A DNA stretch of 64,000 bases, taken from the NCBI RefSeq assembly GCF_013386585.1, contig NZ_JACARO010000039.1:37904-101903 (forward strand), read 5' to 3'. Origin of the DNA: Pseudomonas sp. P7548 (lineage in GTDB: Bacteria > Pseudomonadota > Gammaproteobacteria > Pseudomonadales > Pseudomonadaceae). Within the stretch, counting starts at the first letter, position 1, and each line of letters opens with the position of its first letter. The notes under the pieces were generated by a model. The model ran no database searches, was not told the origin of the DNA, and saw only the letters and a program-made list of their open reading frames with translations. This document shows, one piece after another, positions 26,115 to 34,845 of the stretch. The position numbers and the translations under genes were made by a program.

Positions 26115-27041
26115 TCAGATTTTTACGTCAGGCGCTGGCTTGTCGCTTGGGTTGGCGATCAGCTCCTTCACCTTGTCGCTCATCGGGAAGTTCAGGTTCA
26201 GGCCTTTTGGTGGGATCGGGCTCTCGAACCACTTGCTGTAGATCTTGTTGATCTCGCCGGATTTGTACAGGGCGACGATGGCGTCATCGACAGCTTTCTT
26301 GAATGCTGGGTCGTCTTTACGCACCATGCACGCGTAGGCTTCGAAGGACTGCGGAGTACCGGTGATGACCCAGTCGTCCGGCTTCTTGGCCTTGGCTTCT
26401 TCACCGGCCAGCAGGGCGTCGTCCATCATGAAGGCAACGGCACGGCCGCTTTCCAGCATGTTGAAGGATTCACCGTGGTCTTTGGCGGAGATGACGTTCA
26501 TGCCCATTTGCTTGTCAGCGTTCATCGCCTTGATGATGCGCTCGGACGTGGTGCCCGCGGTGGTCACGACGTTCTTGCCTTTCAGGTCGGCAAAGTCAGC
26601 GTAGGACGGCTTGCCATCAGCGTCTTTCTTGACCAGCAGACGGGTGCCGATTTCGAAGATGTTGACGGTGAAATCAACTTGCTGGGCGCGTTCGGCGTTG
26701 TTGGTGGTGGAACCACACTCAACGTCCGCAGTGCCGTTCTGGATCAACGGGATGCGGGTCTGCGAGGTCACCAGGTTGTATTTAACCTTGAGGTCGGGCT
26801 TGTTCAGGTCTTTTTTCAGTTGTTCAACGATGGCCAACTGAATGTCGTGGGAGTAGCCCACGGGTTTGCCCGAACCATCCGCGATGTAGGAAAACGGAAT
26901 GGAGCTGTCGCGGTGCGCGAGGGTGATGGTGCCGGAGTCGTTGATTTTCTTCAGTGTGCCGGTGAGTTCGGCGGCGAAAACTGGAGTGCTGATCAGAGCA
27001 GCAGCGATAGCTGCGCCCAGGATATGGGGAACGATGCGCAT
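26115..27041 (-). CDS. aatJ: Periplasmic glutamate/aspartate-binding protein
   Basis: A 308-residue solute-binding protein with signal peptide MRIVPHILGAAIAAALISTP followed by VFAA. The mature domain contains LAHRDSSIPFSY and GYSHDIQLAIVEQLK, typical of the GltI/AatJ family. ATG 27041 has GAGGAAG upstream. It heads the aatJQMP operon, with a sigma-54 promoter about 110 bases before the start codon and AauR-type sites further up. Confidence 0.93.
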   Translation of the reverse strand: MRIVPHILGAAIAAALISTPVFAAELTGTLKKINDSGTITLAHRDSSIPFSYIADGSGKPVGYSHDIQLAIVEQLKKDLNKPDLKVKYNLVTSQTRIPLIQNGTADVECGSTTNNAERAQQVDFTVNIFEIGTRLLVKKDADGKPSYADFADLKGKNVVTTAGTTSERIIKAMNADKQMGMNVISAKDHGESFNMLESGRAVAFMMDDALLAGEEAKAKKPDDWVITGTPQSFEAYACMVRKDDPAFKKAVDDAIVALYKSGEINKIYSKWFESPIPPKGLNLNFPMSDKVKELIANPSDKPAPDVKI

Positions 27042-27152
27042 CAATACTTCCTCGACATTTGTTTTTTTTATGAAGCCGGCTAAACGGCTCTCTTGTACAG
27101 CGAATGCCCATGACGGCTCCTGAGGCGTCTCAGGCAATCGTCAGGGAGTGTA

Positions 27153-27171
27153 GAGCATGAGTCGTGCCATA
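27153..27171 (-). promoter_or_regulatory. Sigma-54 promoter of aatJQMP
   Basis: On the minus strand the sequence reads ATGGCACGACTCATGCTCT, with GG and GC separated by exactly ten bases. A start near 27143 gives a leader of about 100 bases before aatJ. Confidence 0.8.
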
Positions 27172-27245
27172 CCCGAAACAAACAGTTAACTATCTGATTT
27201 ATATGTAGATTAACTTTGTGTGACGGGGGATTTTTAAGCGAGGGA

Positions 27246-27290
27246 TCCGGCAAACCGAATCGGGGGGAGGGCGGCGTTCGGAAAACCGAA
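27246..27290. promoter_or_regulatory. Two AauR-type upstream activator sites
   Basis: TTCGG-AAAA-CCGAA at 27277-27290 is a perfect copy of the TTCGG-N4-CCGAA inverted repeat reported for AauR in P. putida (from memory). TCCGG-CAAA-CCGAA at 27246-27259 matches with one mismatch. The centres lie 31 bases apart, about three helical turns, and roughly 110 and 140 bases upstream of the predicted aatJ start. Confidence 0.8.
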
Positions 27291-27322
27291 TGGTGCGCAG
27301 GGTGTCTCAGGCGTGGCTTTTG

Positions 27323-27409
27323 TGTGGGAGCTGGCTTGCCTGCGATACAGGCACCTCGGTTGTCTGAAGAGACCGAGGTGATGCCATCGCTGGCAAGCCA
27401 GCTCCTACA
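27323..27409. repeat. REPIN (GGCTTGCC family) with long inner stem
   Basis: Outer arms TGTGGGAGCTGGCTTGCC and its complement GGCAAGCCAGCTCCTACA enclose a second palindrome, CACCTCGGT and ACCGAGGTG, around TGTCTGAAGAG. It lies between the aat control region and the stop of the TonB receptor gene. Confidence 0.85.
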
Positions 27410-27417
27410 GGGGCGGG

Positions 27418-29739
27418 TTAGAAGGTGTAGTCGGCGGAAACGACGGCTGCGCGGCCATCGCCTGGCACGGCCCAGCCGTTGTTGCGGATGCGGGTCAGGT
27501 AGTCCTTGTCGAACAGGTTATTGACGTTCAACTGCAGGTTCAGCTGCTTGTTGACCTTATAGCCGAGCATCGCGCGCTGCACCGCATAGCCGGGCGCCGT
27601 CGGTGCCCCGGCGGCGCTGACCAGGTACTGCTTGGATTGCGCGGTGATGCCGTAGCCCACCTGGAAGTCGTAGGGCAGGTCGTACACCGTCCACAGGCTG
27701 GCTGCGTGTTTGGGCGTGAAGGGCAGAGGCTCGCCTTTCTGCGCGTCGAAGCCGGTGTTGGCCAGGGTAAAGTCGCTGGCGCTGCGCAGGACGCGGGTGT
27801 CGAGGTAGGTGTAGTTGGCGAAGACCTTCCAGCGATCGGTGATCGCGCCGCTCAGGCCCAGTGCCACGCCGTCTGCCCGGGCTTTACCGTCGAGGGACTG
27901 CGTACCGCTCAGGTTGGTGGGGTCGGGGTCGGCCACTTTGTAGTTGGTGCGGTCGTTGCGGAAGATCGCGCCGGTGACCGACAGGGCATTGTCGAGGAAG
28001 TCCCACTTGGTACCGATTTCATAGCTGACGGCGGTTTCCGGGGCGACGTTGCAGTTGTTGGTGGCGATGCTGGAGCTTTTGGCCGGGGTGAAGCAGCCAC
28101 CGTTCACGCTCGCTTGGGACGGGGTCTTGCTGTTGCCGTAGGCGACATAGAAGCTGCCGTTCTCCACTGGCTTGTAGACCAGCGCCAGGCGGTAGGAGGT
28201 CAGGTCGTCGGCTTGGCCGTAGCGCTGGCCCGGGGTTTCCACGCCCGAGGTCGAGTAGGCGTTGGTCACCGAACTGCCGGCGTTGTGCTCGTAGCGCAGG
28301 CCGCCGTTGATTTCCCACTGCGGGTTCAGCTTGAGCGTGTCGAAGGCGTAGGCCGCACGGTTGTTCAGCGCGCCGTCGACGTGGGCCGCGCGGGTGAAGT
28401 TGACCGGGCCAGCCCAGTAGGAGTTCGGGTCGCTGAAGCTGACCGGCGGCGGCACGATCGCGGTGCCGTTGCTGTTAGTCAGCCATTTGCCGGTATCCGC
28501 CTCGTATTCCTCACGGCTGATGGCGATGCCGGTCACCAGGGTGTGGTCGATGAAGCCGGTGCTGAAGCGGCTGGTGACGTCGGTCTGGTTGGTGAACATC
28601 TTGTTCTGGGTATTGCGCTCGTTACCCAGCGAGCCGCCGCTTGGCTGGAAGAAACCCGGGTTCAAACCCGCAGCGCACGGGGCGCCAGTGATCTGGGTGC
28701 CGCTGGCCAGGCAACCGGCCTGCGCGCCTTCTGGACCGGAGGCGCGCAAATCTTGGCGCACGCGCTCGACGCGGGTGAAGTTGCGCACCGACACGGCGTC
28801 ATTGAAATCGTGTTCGAGCTTCAGGCTGAACGCGTCCGAGGTGATCTGCTGGTCGTTGATGTTGTGGTAGCCGTAGAAGTCGCTCCAACCCACGCCCGGC
28901 ATGGGTTTGCCGTTGTAGATGGGGATGCCGTATTGCGGGGTGTTGTTGTCTTTCTGGTGCTCGTAACTGACGGTGACGCGCGTTGGTGTGCCCAGGCCGA
29001 ACGCAATGGAGGGCGCAATGCCCCAGCGTTCGTAATCTTCATAATCGCGCCCCGGCACGTCGTTACCATGGGCCATGAGGTTGAGCCGGAACGCGGTGGT
29101 GTCGTTGAGCATCTGGTTGGTATCAAGCGTGGTGCGCTTGTAGTTGTCGGTGCCGATGCCGGCACTGATGGTGGTTTTGTCACGCAACTCCGGGGTCTTG
29201 CTCACCAGGTTGATGGTGCCGCCGACCGCGCCCGAGCCTGAATACACCGAGCTTGCGCCGCTGACGACTTCCACCTGTTCCAGGTTGAACGGGTCGGTGC
29301 GGCTGTATTGCGCACTGTCGCGCACGCCGTCCACGTAGATATCACCGCTGGCAGAAAAACCGCGCAGGTTGATGCTGTCGCCATAGCCGCTGCCGCCTTC
29401 GCCGGCGCCGAAGGTGATGCCCGGCACGGTGCTGAGCACATCGCGCAGGGTCAGCAGGTTCTGGTCATGAATGACTTCCTTGGGAACGACCGTGATGGTC
29501 TGCGGCGTATCGCGCAGCGCTTCGGTGTACTTGGGGGATGAAGGCGCCACAGGGTTGTAGGCGCTCTGACTCGGGGCCTGGCCCTCAATGCTCGTCGCGC
29601 CTAGCTGAATGACGCCTGTGTCATCGGTTGCGGTCTCCGCCGCGTAACTGAATCCTCCTTGCGCAGCCACTGCCAAACCCACAGCCGACGCGAGCAAATG
29701 CCGCGATGAGAGGGGGGCAGAACTGATCCCGGTAGCCAT
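27418..29739 (-). CDS. TonB-dependent catecholate siderophore receptor (Fiu/PiuA-like)
   Basis: A 773-residue outer-membrane receptor. After a signal peptide (AVGLAVAAQGGFSYA) comes the plug domain (about 70-190, RDTPQTITVVPKEVI and INLRGFSASGDIYVDGVRD), then a 22-strand barrel closing with terminal Phe in SADYTF. Overall similarity to the Fiu/PiuA group suggests uptake of monomeric catecholate siderophores. ATG 29739 follows AAGAGA. A weak Fur-like site lies upstream and a Sel1 protein gene is divergent. In P. aeruginosa a piuC hydroxylase gene lies in this locus; none is visible here. Confidence 0.88.
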   Translation of the reverse strand: MATGISSAPLSSRHLLASAVGLAVAAQGGFSYAAETATDDTGVIQLGATSIEGQAPSQSAYNPVAPSSPKYTEALRDTPQTITVVPKEVIHDQNLLTLRDVLSTVPGITFGAGEGGSGYGDSINLRGFSASGDIYVDGVRDSAQYSRTDPFNLEQVEVVSGASSVYSGSGAVGGTINLVSKTPELRDKTTISAGIGTDNYKRTTLDTNQMLNDTTAFRLNLMAHGNDVPGRDYEDYERWGIAPSIAFGLGTPTRVTVSYEHQKDNNTPQYGIPIYNGKPMPGVGWSDFYGYHNINDQQITSDAFSLKLEHDFNDAVSVRNFTRVERVRQDLRASGPEGAQAGCLASGTQITGAPCAAGLNPGFFQPSGGSLGNERNTQNKMFTNQTDVTSRFSTGFIDHTLVTGIAISREEYEADTGKWLTNSNGTAIVPPPVSFSDPNSYWAGPVNFTRAAHVDGALNNRAAYAFDTLKLNPQWEINGGLRYEHNAGSSVTNAYSTSGVETPGQRYGQADDLTSYRLALVYKPVENGSFYVAYGNSKTPSQASVNGGCFTPAKSSSIATNNCNVAPETAVSYEIGTKWDFLDNALSVTGAIFRNDRTNYKVADPDPTNLSGTQSLDGKARADGVALGLSGAITDRWKVFANYTYLDTRVLRSASDFTLANTGFDAQKGEPLPFTPKHAASLWTVYDLPYDFQVGYGITAQSKQYLVSAAGAPTAPGYAVQRAMLGYKVNKQLNLQLNVNNLFDKDYLTRIRNNGWAVPGDGRAAVVSADYTF

Positions 29740-29780
29740 TGAATAGTCTCTTGTTGGTAGAAGTGAGAGGCGATCGTAAT

Positions 29781-29795
29781 TGATAGCGGATCTCA
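29781..29795. promoter_or_regulatory. Possible weak Fur box
   Basis: TGATAGCGGATCTCA has TGAT and CTCA-like arms and matches about nine of fourteen positions of the Fur 7-1-7 consensus. Position before an iron receptor gene is the main support. Confidence 0.3.
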
Positions 29796-29864
29796 AATGT
29801 AATACTTTGTAACGAAATGATTCATGAAATTTCAGTCAGTTTTATCAGCCTGTGAGAAGTGCCA

Positions 29865-30575
29865 ATGCAGAGTGGGCAGACAGAAATTGCGGACAACCCG
29901 CGTGCGTATGTGCGCTGGGTCATGCATGCCGCGCAGCTGGGGGACGTGGATGCGCAGGCAACCCTGGCCCAGTTGTTGCTCGATGGCCGTGGCGTGCAGA
30001 AAGACCCGACATTGGCGCTGAGCTGGTTTCGAATCGCTGCCCGCCAACGTCACCCGATGGCGATCAACATGGTCGGACGTTGCCTGGAGAACGGCTGGGG
30101 TTGCGTGATCGACCTGGCCGATGCGGCGCAGCATTACCGGCAGGCCGCCGACTTGGGGCTGGATTGGGGGCTCTACAACTACGGCCAATTGCTGAGCCGT
30201 GGTCGTGGCGTGGAGCAAGACCTGGCGGCCGCATACGAACAGTTCCGCCTGGCCGCCGCCAAGGGGCACGCCAAGTCGATGAACCTGCTGGGACGCTTTC
30301 ATCATGAAGGTGTTGTGGTGCCCAAGGATGTGCCACTGGCGCGGCAGTGGTACCTGCGCGCCGCCGAGGCCGGGGATTTTCGCGGCCAATACAACCATGC
30401 TGCAGAGCTGGCCCAGGCGGGCGATGAAGAACAGGCGTGCGTATGGCTCGAGCGCGCCTTGAACACGGCGACCCCGGGCTTCCTAGAAGCGGCTTACCCT
30501 GTTTTGCTCGCGTCGGCCTCCAGCGCCATCCGTGAGATGGGGCTGCGTTACCAACAACAATCAGACACCCAATAA
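29865..30575 (+). CDS. Sel1-repeat (TPR-like) protein
   Basis: A 236-residue protein made mostly of Sel1-like helical repeats (for example AQLLLDGRGVQKDPTLALSW, LENGWGCVIDLADAAQHYRQ, GRFHHEGVVVPKDVPLARQW). Such repeats bind other proteins. No signal peptide is visible. ATG 29865 has GAGAAG at good spacing; a GTG at 29859 is an alternative. It is divergent from the siderophore receptor, as in the piuA region of P. aeruginosa where a Sel1 gene is nearby, but its role is unknown. Confidence 0.82.
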   Translation: MQSGQTEIADNPRAYVRWVMHAAQLGDVDAQATLAQLLLDGRGVQKDPTLALSWFRIAARQRHPMAINMVGRCLENGWGCVIDLADAAQHYRQAADLGLDWGLYNYGQLLSRGRGVEQDLAAAYEQFRLAAAKGHAKSMNLLGRFHHEGVVVPKDVPLARQWYLRAAEAGDFRGQYNHAAELAQAGDEEQACVWLERALNTATPGFLEAAYPVLLASASSAIREMGLRYQQQSDTQ

Positions 30576-30609
30576 AAAGCCCCCGGACCTTTCGATACGG
30601 GGGCTTTGT
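30574..30609. terminator. Bidirectional intrinsic terminator
   Basis: AAAAGCCCCC and GGGGGCTTT arms lie between the convergent Sel1 and glpD genes, with A and T runs on the two sides. Confidence 0.85.
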
Positions 30610-30622
30610 TTGGCTGCGGTGA

Positions 30623-32161
30623 TCAGGCTGCCTGGGTCTTGCCGCGATTCTGCTCAACCTGTGACAGATAGCGCTGCACGTTCTCCTGCTCGTCCGGCGT
30701 GGTGAACAGACCGAGCTTGGTGCGGCGCCACAGCACATCGTGAGCCTGGGTGGCCCATTCTTCGGCGCACAGGTAGTCGACTTCACGGGTGTACAGGCCG
30801 CCACCCAGGTGATCGCCCAAATCGGCCAACGATTGCACACCTTCCAGCAGGCGCCAGGTGCGGCTGCCGTAGGTGGTGGACCAGCGGCGGGCGATCTCGC
30901 TCGGCACCCAGTCGAACTTGCTGCGAATGGCGTCGGCCAATGCCTCTGGCGTGGTCATGTTCTCGCCGCCGGGCAGACTGGCTTTGGCGGTCCAGCTCGG
31001 ACGCATCTGCGTGAAGTAGGGGGCCAGTTGCGCCATCGCCGACTCGGCGAGTTTGCGGTAGGTGGTCAGCTTGCCGCCGAACACCGACAGGATCGGTGCT
31101 TCACCCGTGCCGCCAGACAGCGCCAGGGTGTAGTCGCGGGTGATGGCCGACGGGTTGTCCGATTCGTCGTTGCACAGCGGGCGCACGCCGGAGTAGGTGT
31201 GCACGATGTCGTCACGGCTCAGCTGTTTCTTGAAGTGCGCGTTGACCACCTTGAGCATGTAGTCGGTTTCACCTTCGGTAATCGCGACTTTTGCCGGGTC
31301 GCCGGTGTATTCGCGGTCGGTGGTGCCGATGATGGTCAGGTGGTTGAGGTACGGAATGGTGAAAACGATGCGTTGGTCTTCGTTCTGCAGGATGTGCGCG
31401 TGAGCGCCTTCGTACAGCTTCGGTACGATCAGGTGGCTGCCCTGGATCAAGCGGATGCCGTAAGGCGAGTCCAGCTTCAAGTCGTCCTTGATGAACTTGG
31501 CGACCCATGGGCCGGCCGCGTTCACCAGCGCACGGGCGCGGATCGAGAACAGGCTGCCGTCGGCGCGCTCCATGTTCATTTCCCACAGGCCTTTGCTGCG
31601 GTGAGCGCTCACGCAGCGGGTCTGAGTGTGGATGTGCGCGCCTTTTTCACGGGCGGCCATGGCGTTCAACACGACGAGTCGCGCGTCATCGACCCAGCAA
31701 TCGGAGTATTCGAAGCCTTTGGTGATTTCGCTTTTGAGCGGGCTGTCCGCGCCGAACTTGAGGCTCTTGGAACCCGCGAGTTTTTCGCGTTTGCCGAGAT
31801 GGTCGTACAGGAACAGGCCGGCGCGGATCATCCACGCCGGGCGAAGGTGCGGGCGGTGTGGCAGCACGAAACGCATCTGCTTGACGATGTGCGGCGCCTT
31901 GGCCAGCAGCACTTCACGTTCGGCCAGGGCTTCGCGCACCAGGCGGAATTCGTAATGTTCGAGGTAGCGCAAGCCGCCGTGGATCAGCTTGCTGCTGGCC
32001 GACGAGGTGTGGCTGGCCAAGTCGTCCTTTTCGCAAAGGAATACCGACAACCCGCGACCGGCTGCGTCTGCTGCAATGCCGACGCCATTGATCCCGCCAC
32101 CGATAACGGCAACGTCATAGACTTCGGCAAGCGGTGGAGCAGGCAAGGTGGAAGGGTTCAT
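30623..32161 (-). CDS. glpD: Aerobic glycerol-3-phosphate dehydrogenase
   Basis: A 512-residue FAD-dependent membrane-associated enzyme that oxidises glycerol-3-phosphate to dihydroxyacetone phosphate and feeds electrons to quinone. The FAD-binding motif is VYDVAVIGGGINGVGIA at the N-terminus, and HTSSASSKLIHGGLRYLE is a family landmark. ATG 32161 follows GAGG; upstream codons of the open frame overlap a GlpR-like palindrome. It ends the glpFK-glpR-glpD cluster. Confidence 0.96.
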   Translation of the reverse strand: MNPSTLPAPPLAEVYDVAVIGGGINGVGIAADAAGRGLSVFLCEKDDLASHTSSASSKLIHGGLRYLEHYEFRLVREALAEREVLLAKAPHIVKQMRFVLPHRPHLRPAWMIRAGLFLYDHLGKREKLAGSKSLKFGADSPLKSEITKGFEYSDCWVDDARLVVLNAMAAREKGAHIHTQTRCVSAHRSKGLWEMNMERADGSLFSIRARALVNAAGPWVAKFIKDDLKLDSPYGIRLIQGSHLIVPKLYEGAHAHILQNEDQRIVFTIPYLNHLTIIGTTDREYTGDPAKVAITEGETDYMLKVVNAHFKKQLSRDDIVHTYSGVRPLCNDESDNPSAITRDYTLALSGGTGEAPILSVFGGKLTTYRKLAESAMAQLAPYFTQMRPSWTAKASLPGGENMTTPEALADAIRSKFDWVPSEIARRWSTTYGSRTWRLLEGVQSLADLGDHLGGGLYTREVDYLCAEEWATQAHDVLWRRTKLGLFTTPDEQENVQRYLSQVEQNRGKTQAA

Positions 32162-32196
32162 CGGCTGGCCTCGCGATCTTTTTCGTCTTGGAATTC

Positions 32197-32222
32197 GAAC
32201 ATTAATGTTCATTTGCGAAAAT
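32197..32222. promoter_or_regulatory. GlpR operator-like palindromes before glpD
   Basis: GAACATTAATGTTC at 32197-32210 is a perfect palindrome. Overlapping it, AATGTTCA-TTTG-CGAAAATG resembles the GlpR operator form TGTTCG-N4-CGAACA. They lie 36-61 bases before the glpD start. Confidence 0.6.
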
Positions 32223-32335
32223 GGTAGCTGATAAACGCGCGCGCAGCCACCTGCCTTCGATTGAAAAAACTCATCGAAAGACCGAGAAAGGAAAATTTGT
32301 GAACAAAAAGTGAGGGTGATGTGGGGTCAGGCAGG

Positions 32336-32410
32336 CCGCCATCGCGGGCAAGCCCGGCTCCCACATTGAAATGCGATTACCTGTGGGAGCCGGGCTTGCC
32401 CGCGATGGCG
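32336..32410. repeat. REP pair in reversed (outward) arrangement
   Basis: The units GCAAGCCCGGCTCCCACA and TGTGGGAGCCGGGCTTGC point the opposite way round from the other REPINs, with the TGTGGGAG ends facing inward across about 20 bases. It lies between glpD and the end of glpR. Confidence 0.8.
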
Positions 32411-32422
32411 TCAGAACAGGCG

Positions 32423-33178
32423 CTAGACGACTTCCAGCCGAACCTTGTGCTGATTCAACAGCTGCACCAGCGCCGGCACTGGCTGCTGATCGGTCACCAG
32501 GCAATCCACCAGACTGATCGGCCCCAGGCGAATCATGGCATTGCGCCCGAATTTGCTGGAGTCCGCCGCCAGGATCACCTGGCGTGCATTGGCGATGATC
32601 GCCTGGGAAACGCGCACTTCCTGATAATCGAAGTCCAGCAGGCTGCCGTCCTCATCGATGCCGCTGATGCCCACCAGCGCAAAGTCGACCTTGAACTGGT
32701 TGATGAAGTCCACACTGGCCTGGCCCACCACACCGCCGTCACGGCGCACGTTACCGCCGGTCAGCAGCACATCGAAGTCATCCTTGGCACTGAGCATGGT
32801 GGCGACGTTGAGGTTGTTGGTGATGATTTTCAGGTGACTATGGTTCAGCAGCGCACGAGCGATGGATTCAGTGGTGGTGCCGATATTGATGAACAGCGAG
32901 GCGTGATCGGGGATCTGGGCGGCGATGGCTTCGCCGATGCGTTGTTTCTCGTCGCGCATCTGGTTGGCACGCATGGCGTACGCGGTGTTCTCGACGCTGG
33001 AGTCATAGGCCGCGCCGCCGTGGTAGCGGCGCAGCAGATTGGCGTCCGCCAGCTGGTTGATATCGCGGCGGATGGTTTGCGGGGTGACAACGAACAGCTG
33101 CGCCATTTCTTCGATGCTGACGTAACCGCGTTCGCGGACCAGCTCGAGGATTTGTTGTTGGCGGGGAGGCAGATTCAT
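32423..33178 (-). CDS. glpR: DeoR-family repressor of glycerol metabolism
   Basis: A 251-residue DeoR regulator: N-terminal winged helix (RQQQILELVRERGYVSIEEM, then TPQTIRRDINQLAD) and a C-terminal sugar-phosphate isomerase-like sensor domain (INIGTTTESIA, LLTGGNVRRDGG). GlpR represses the glp genes until glycerol-3-phosphate binds. It lies between glpK and glpD, all in one direction. Start at ATG 33178. Confidence 0.94.
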   Translation of the reverse strand: MNLPPRQQQILELVRERGYVSIEEMAQLFVVTPQTIRRDINQLADANLLRRYHGGAAYDSSVENTAYAMRANQMRDEKQRIGEAIAAQIPDHASLFINIGTTTESIARALLNHSHLKIITNNLNVATMLSAKDDFDVLLTGGNVRRDGGVVGQASVDFINQFKVDFALVGISGIDEDGSLLDFDYQEVRVSQAIIANARQVILAADSSKFGRNAMIRLGPISLVDCLVTDQQPVPALVQLLNQHKVRLEVV

Positions 33179-33261
33179 GGGGCGTCCTTTGGGCTGCCAT
33201 ACAAAAGTGGCCCATGATGACGCAGGAATCCGCTCCCTGCCAGTTACAACCAGACGTTGGC

Positions 33262-34767
33262 TTATTCAGCGCCTTCGTGAGGCTCCCAGTCACGGGTGCG
33301 GCTGACCGCTTTCTGCCAGCCGGCGTACAGCTTCTCTTTTTCCTTTTCTTCGAGCTGAGGCTCGAATTCGCGCTCGATCACGGCCTTGCCGCGCAATTCT
33401 TCCAGGCTGCCCCAGAAACCGCACGCCAAGCCCGCCAGATAAGCCGCGCCGAGTGCCGTGGTCTCACGCATTTGCGGGCGCTCGACCTGGGTGCCGAGGA
33501 TGTCGGCCTGGAACTGCATCAGGAAGTTGTTGGCCACTGCACCACCGTCCACGCGCAGGGCTTTGAGGCGCTCGCCGGAATCCTGTTGCATGGCGTCGAG
33601 CACGTCGCGGGTCTGGTAGGCAATCGACTCCAGGGCCGCACGAATAATGTGATCCACGCGTACGCCACGGGTCAGGCCGAACAACGCGCCACGGGCGTAC
33701 GGGTCCCAGTAGGGCGCCCCCAGGCCAGTAAACGCAGGCACCAGGTACACGCCGTTGCTGTCCTTGACCTTGCCGGCGAAGTATTCGGTGTCGTGGGCAT
33801 CGTTGATGATTTTCAGCTCATCACGCAGCCACTGCACGGTGGAGCCGCCGTTGAACACGGCGCCTTCCAGGGCGTAGGCCACTTCGCCACGTGGGCCGCA
33901 GGCGATGGTGGTGAGCATGCCGTGCTTGGATTTCACCGCCTTGTCGCCGGTGTTCATCAGCAGGAAGCAACCGGTGCCGTAGGTGTTTTTGGCCTGGCCG
34001 GCTTCGACACACATCTGGCCGAACAGGGCGGCTTGTTGGTCGCCGGCGATACCGCCGATGGCAATACCGCTTTTGGTGCGGCCGTAGATTTCCGAGGACG
34101 ACTTCACTTCCGGCAGCATCTCGCGCGGAATGTCGAGAATCTCCAGCATCTTCGCATCCCACTCCAGGGTGTGGATGTTGAAGAGCATGGTGCGCGAGGC
34201 GTTGGTGTAGTCGGTGACGTGAGTCTTGCCGCCAGTAAATTTCCAGATCAACCAGCTGTCGACGGTACCGAACAGCAGTTCGCCAGCGCGTGCGCGCTCG
34301 CGGCTGCCTTCGACGTTGTCGAGGATCCACTTGAGCTTGGTGCCGGAGAAGTAGGGGTCGGTGACCAGGCCCGTGGTGTCGCTGATGTACTGCTCGTGGC
34401 CGTCGCGCTTGAGCTGCTGGCAGATCTCGGTGCTGCGGCGGCACTGCCAGACGATGGCGTTGTAGATTGGGCGGCCGGTGACCTTATCCCACACCACGGT
34501 GGTTTCGCGCTGGTTGGTGATACCGATGGCAGCCACTTGGTCATGGTGCAGGCCCGCTTGGGCCAGGGCCTCGACCATCACGGCGCTTTGGGTAGCGAAG
34601 ATTTCCATCGGGTCATGTTCGACCCAACCGGCTTGCGGGTAATGCTGGGCGAATTCGCGCTGGGCGGTGCAAACCACGTTGGCATCGCGATCAAAGATGA
34701 TCGCGCGCGAGCTGGTGGTGCCTTGGTCAAGGGCGATGATGTAGTTCTTATTCTGAAGATCGGTCAT
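33262..34767 (-). CDS. glpK: Glycerol kinase
   Basis: A 501-residue FGGY-family kinase that phosphorylates glycerol with ATP. ALDQGTTSSRAI at the N-terminus is the phosphate-binding motif, and GAAYLAGLACGFW lies near the C-terminus. Start at ATG 34767 (MTDLQNKNYIIALDQG). It lies 78 bases downstream of glpF. Confidence 0.97.
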   Translation of the reverse strand: MTDLQNKNYIIALDQGTTSSRAIIFDRDANVVCTAQREFAQHYPQAGWVEHDPMEIFATQSAVMVEALAQAGLHHDQVAAIGITNQRETTVVWDKVTGRPIYNAIVWQCRRSTEICQQLKRDGHEQYISDTTGLVTDPYFSGTKLKWILDNVEGSRERARAGELLFGTVDSWLIWKFTGGKTHVTDYTNASRTMLFNIHTLEWDAKMLEILDIPREMLPEVKSSSEIYGRTKSGIAIGGIAGDQQAALFGQMCVEAGQAKNTYGTGCFLLMNTGDKAVKSKHGMLTTIACGPRGEVAYALEGAVFNGGSTVQWLRDELKIINDAHDTEYFAGKVKDSNGVYLVPAFTGLGAPYWDPYARGALFGLTRGVRVDHIIRAALESIAYQTRDVLDAMQQDSGERLKALRVDGGAVANNFLMQFQADILGTQVERPQMRETTALGAAYLAGLACGFWGSLEELRGKAVIEREFEPQLEEKEKEKLYAGWQKAVSRTRDWEPHEGAE

Positions 34768-34845
34768 GTCGAATGCCTTGGAAAATAAGAAAATCGGTAA
34801 TCAGCCTGGGCCACAAAAAGGGCAGGTGCGTCCAGGCTGGCGCTA

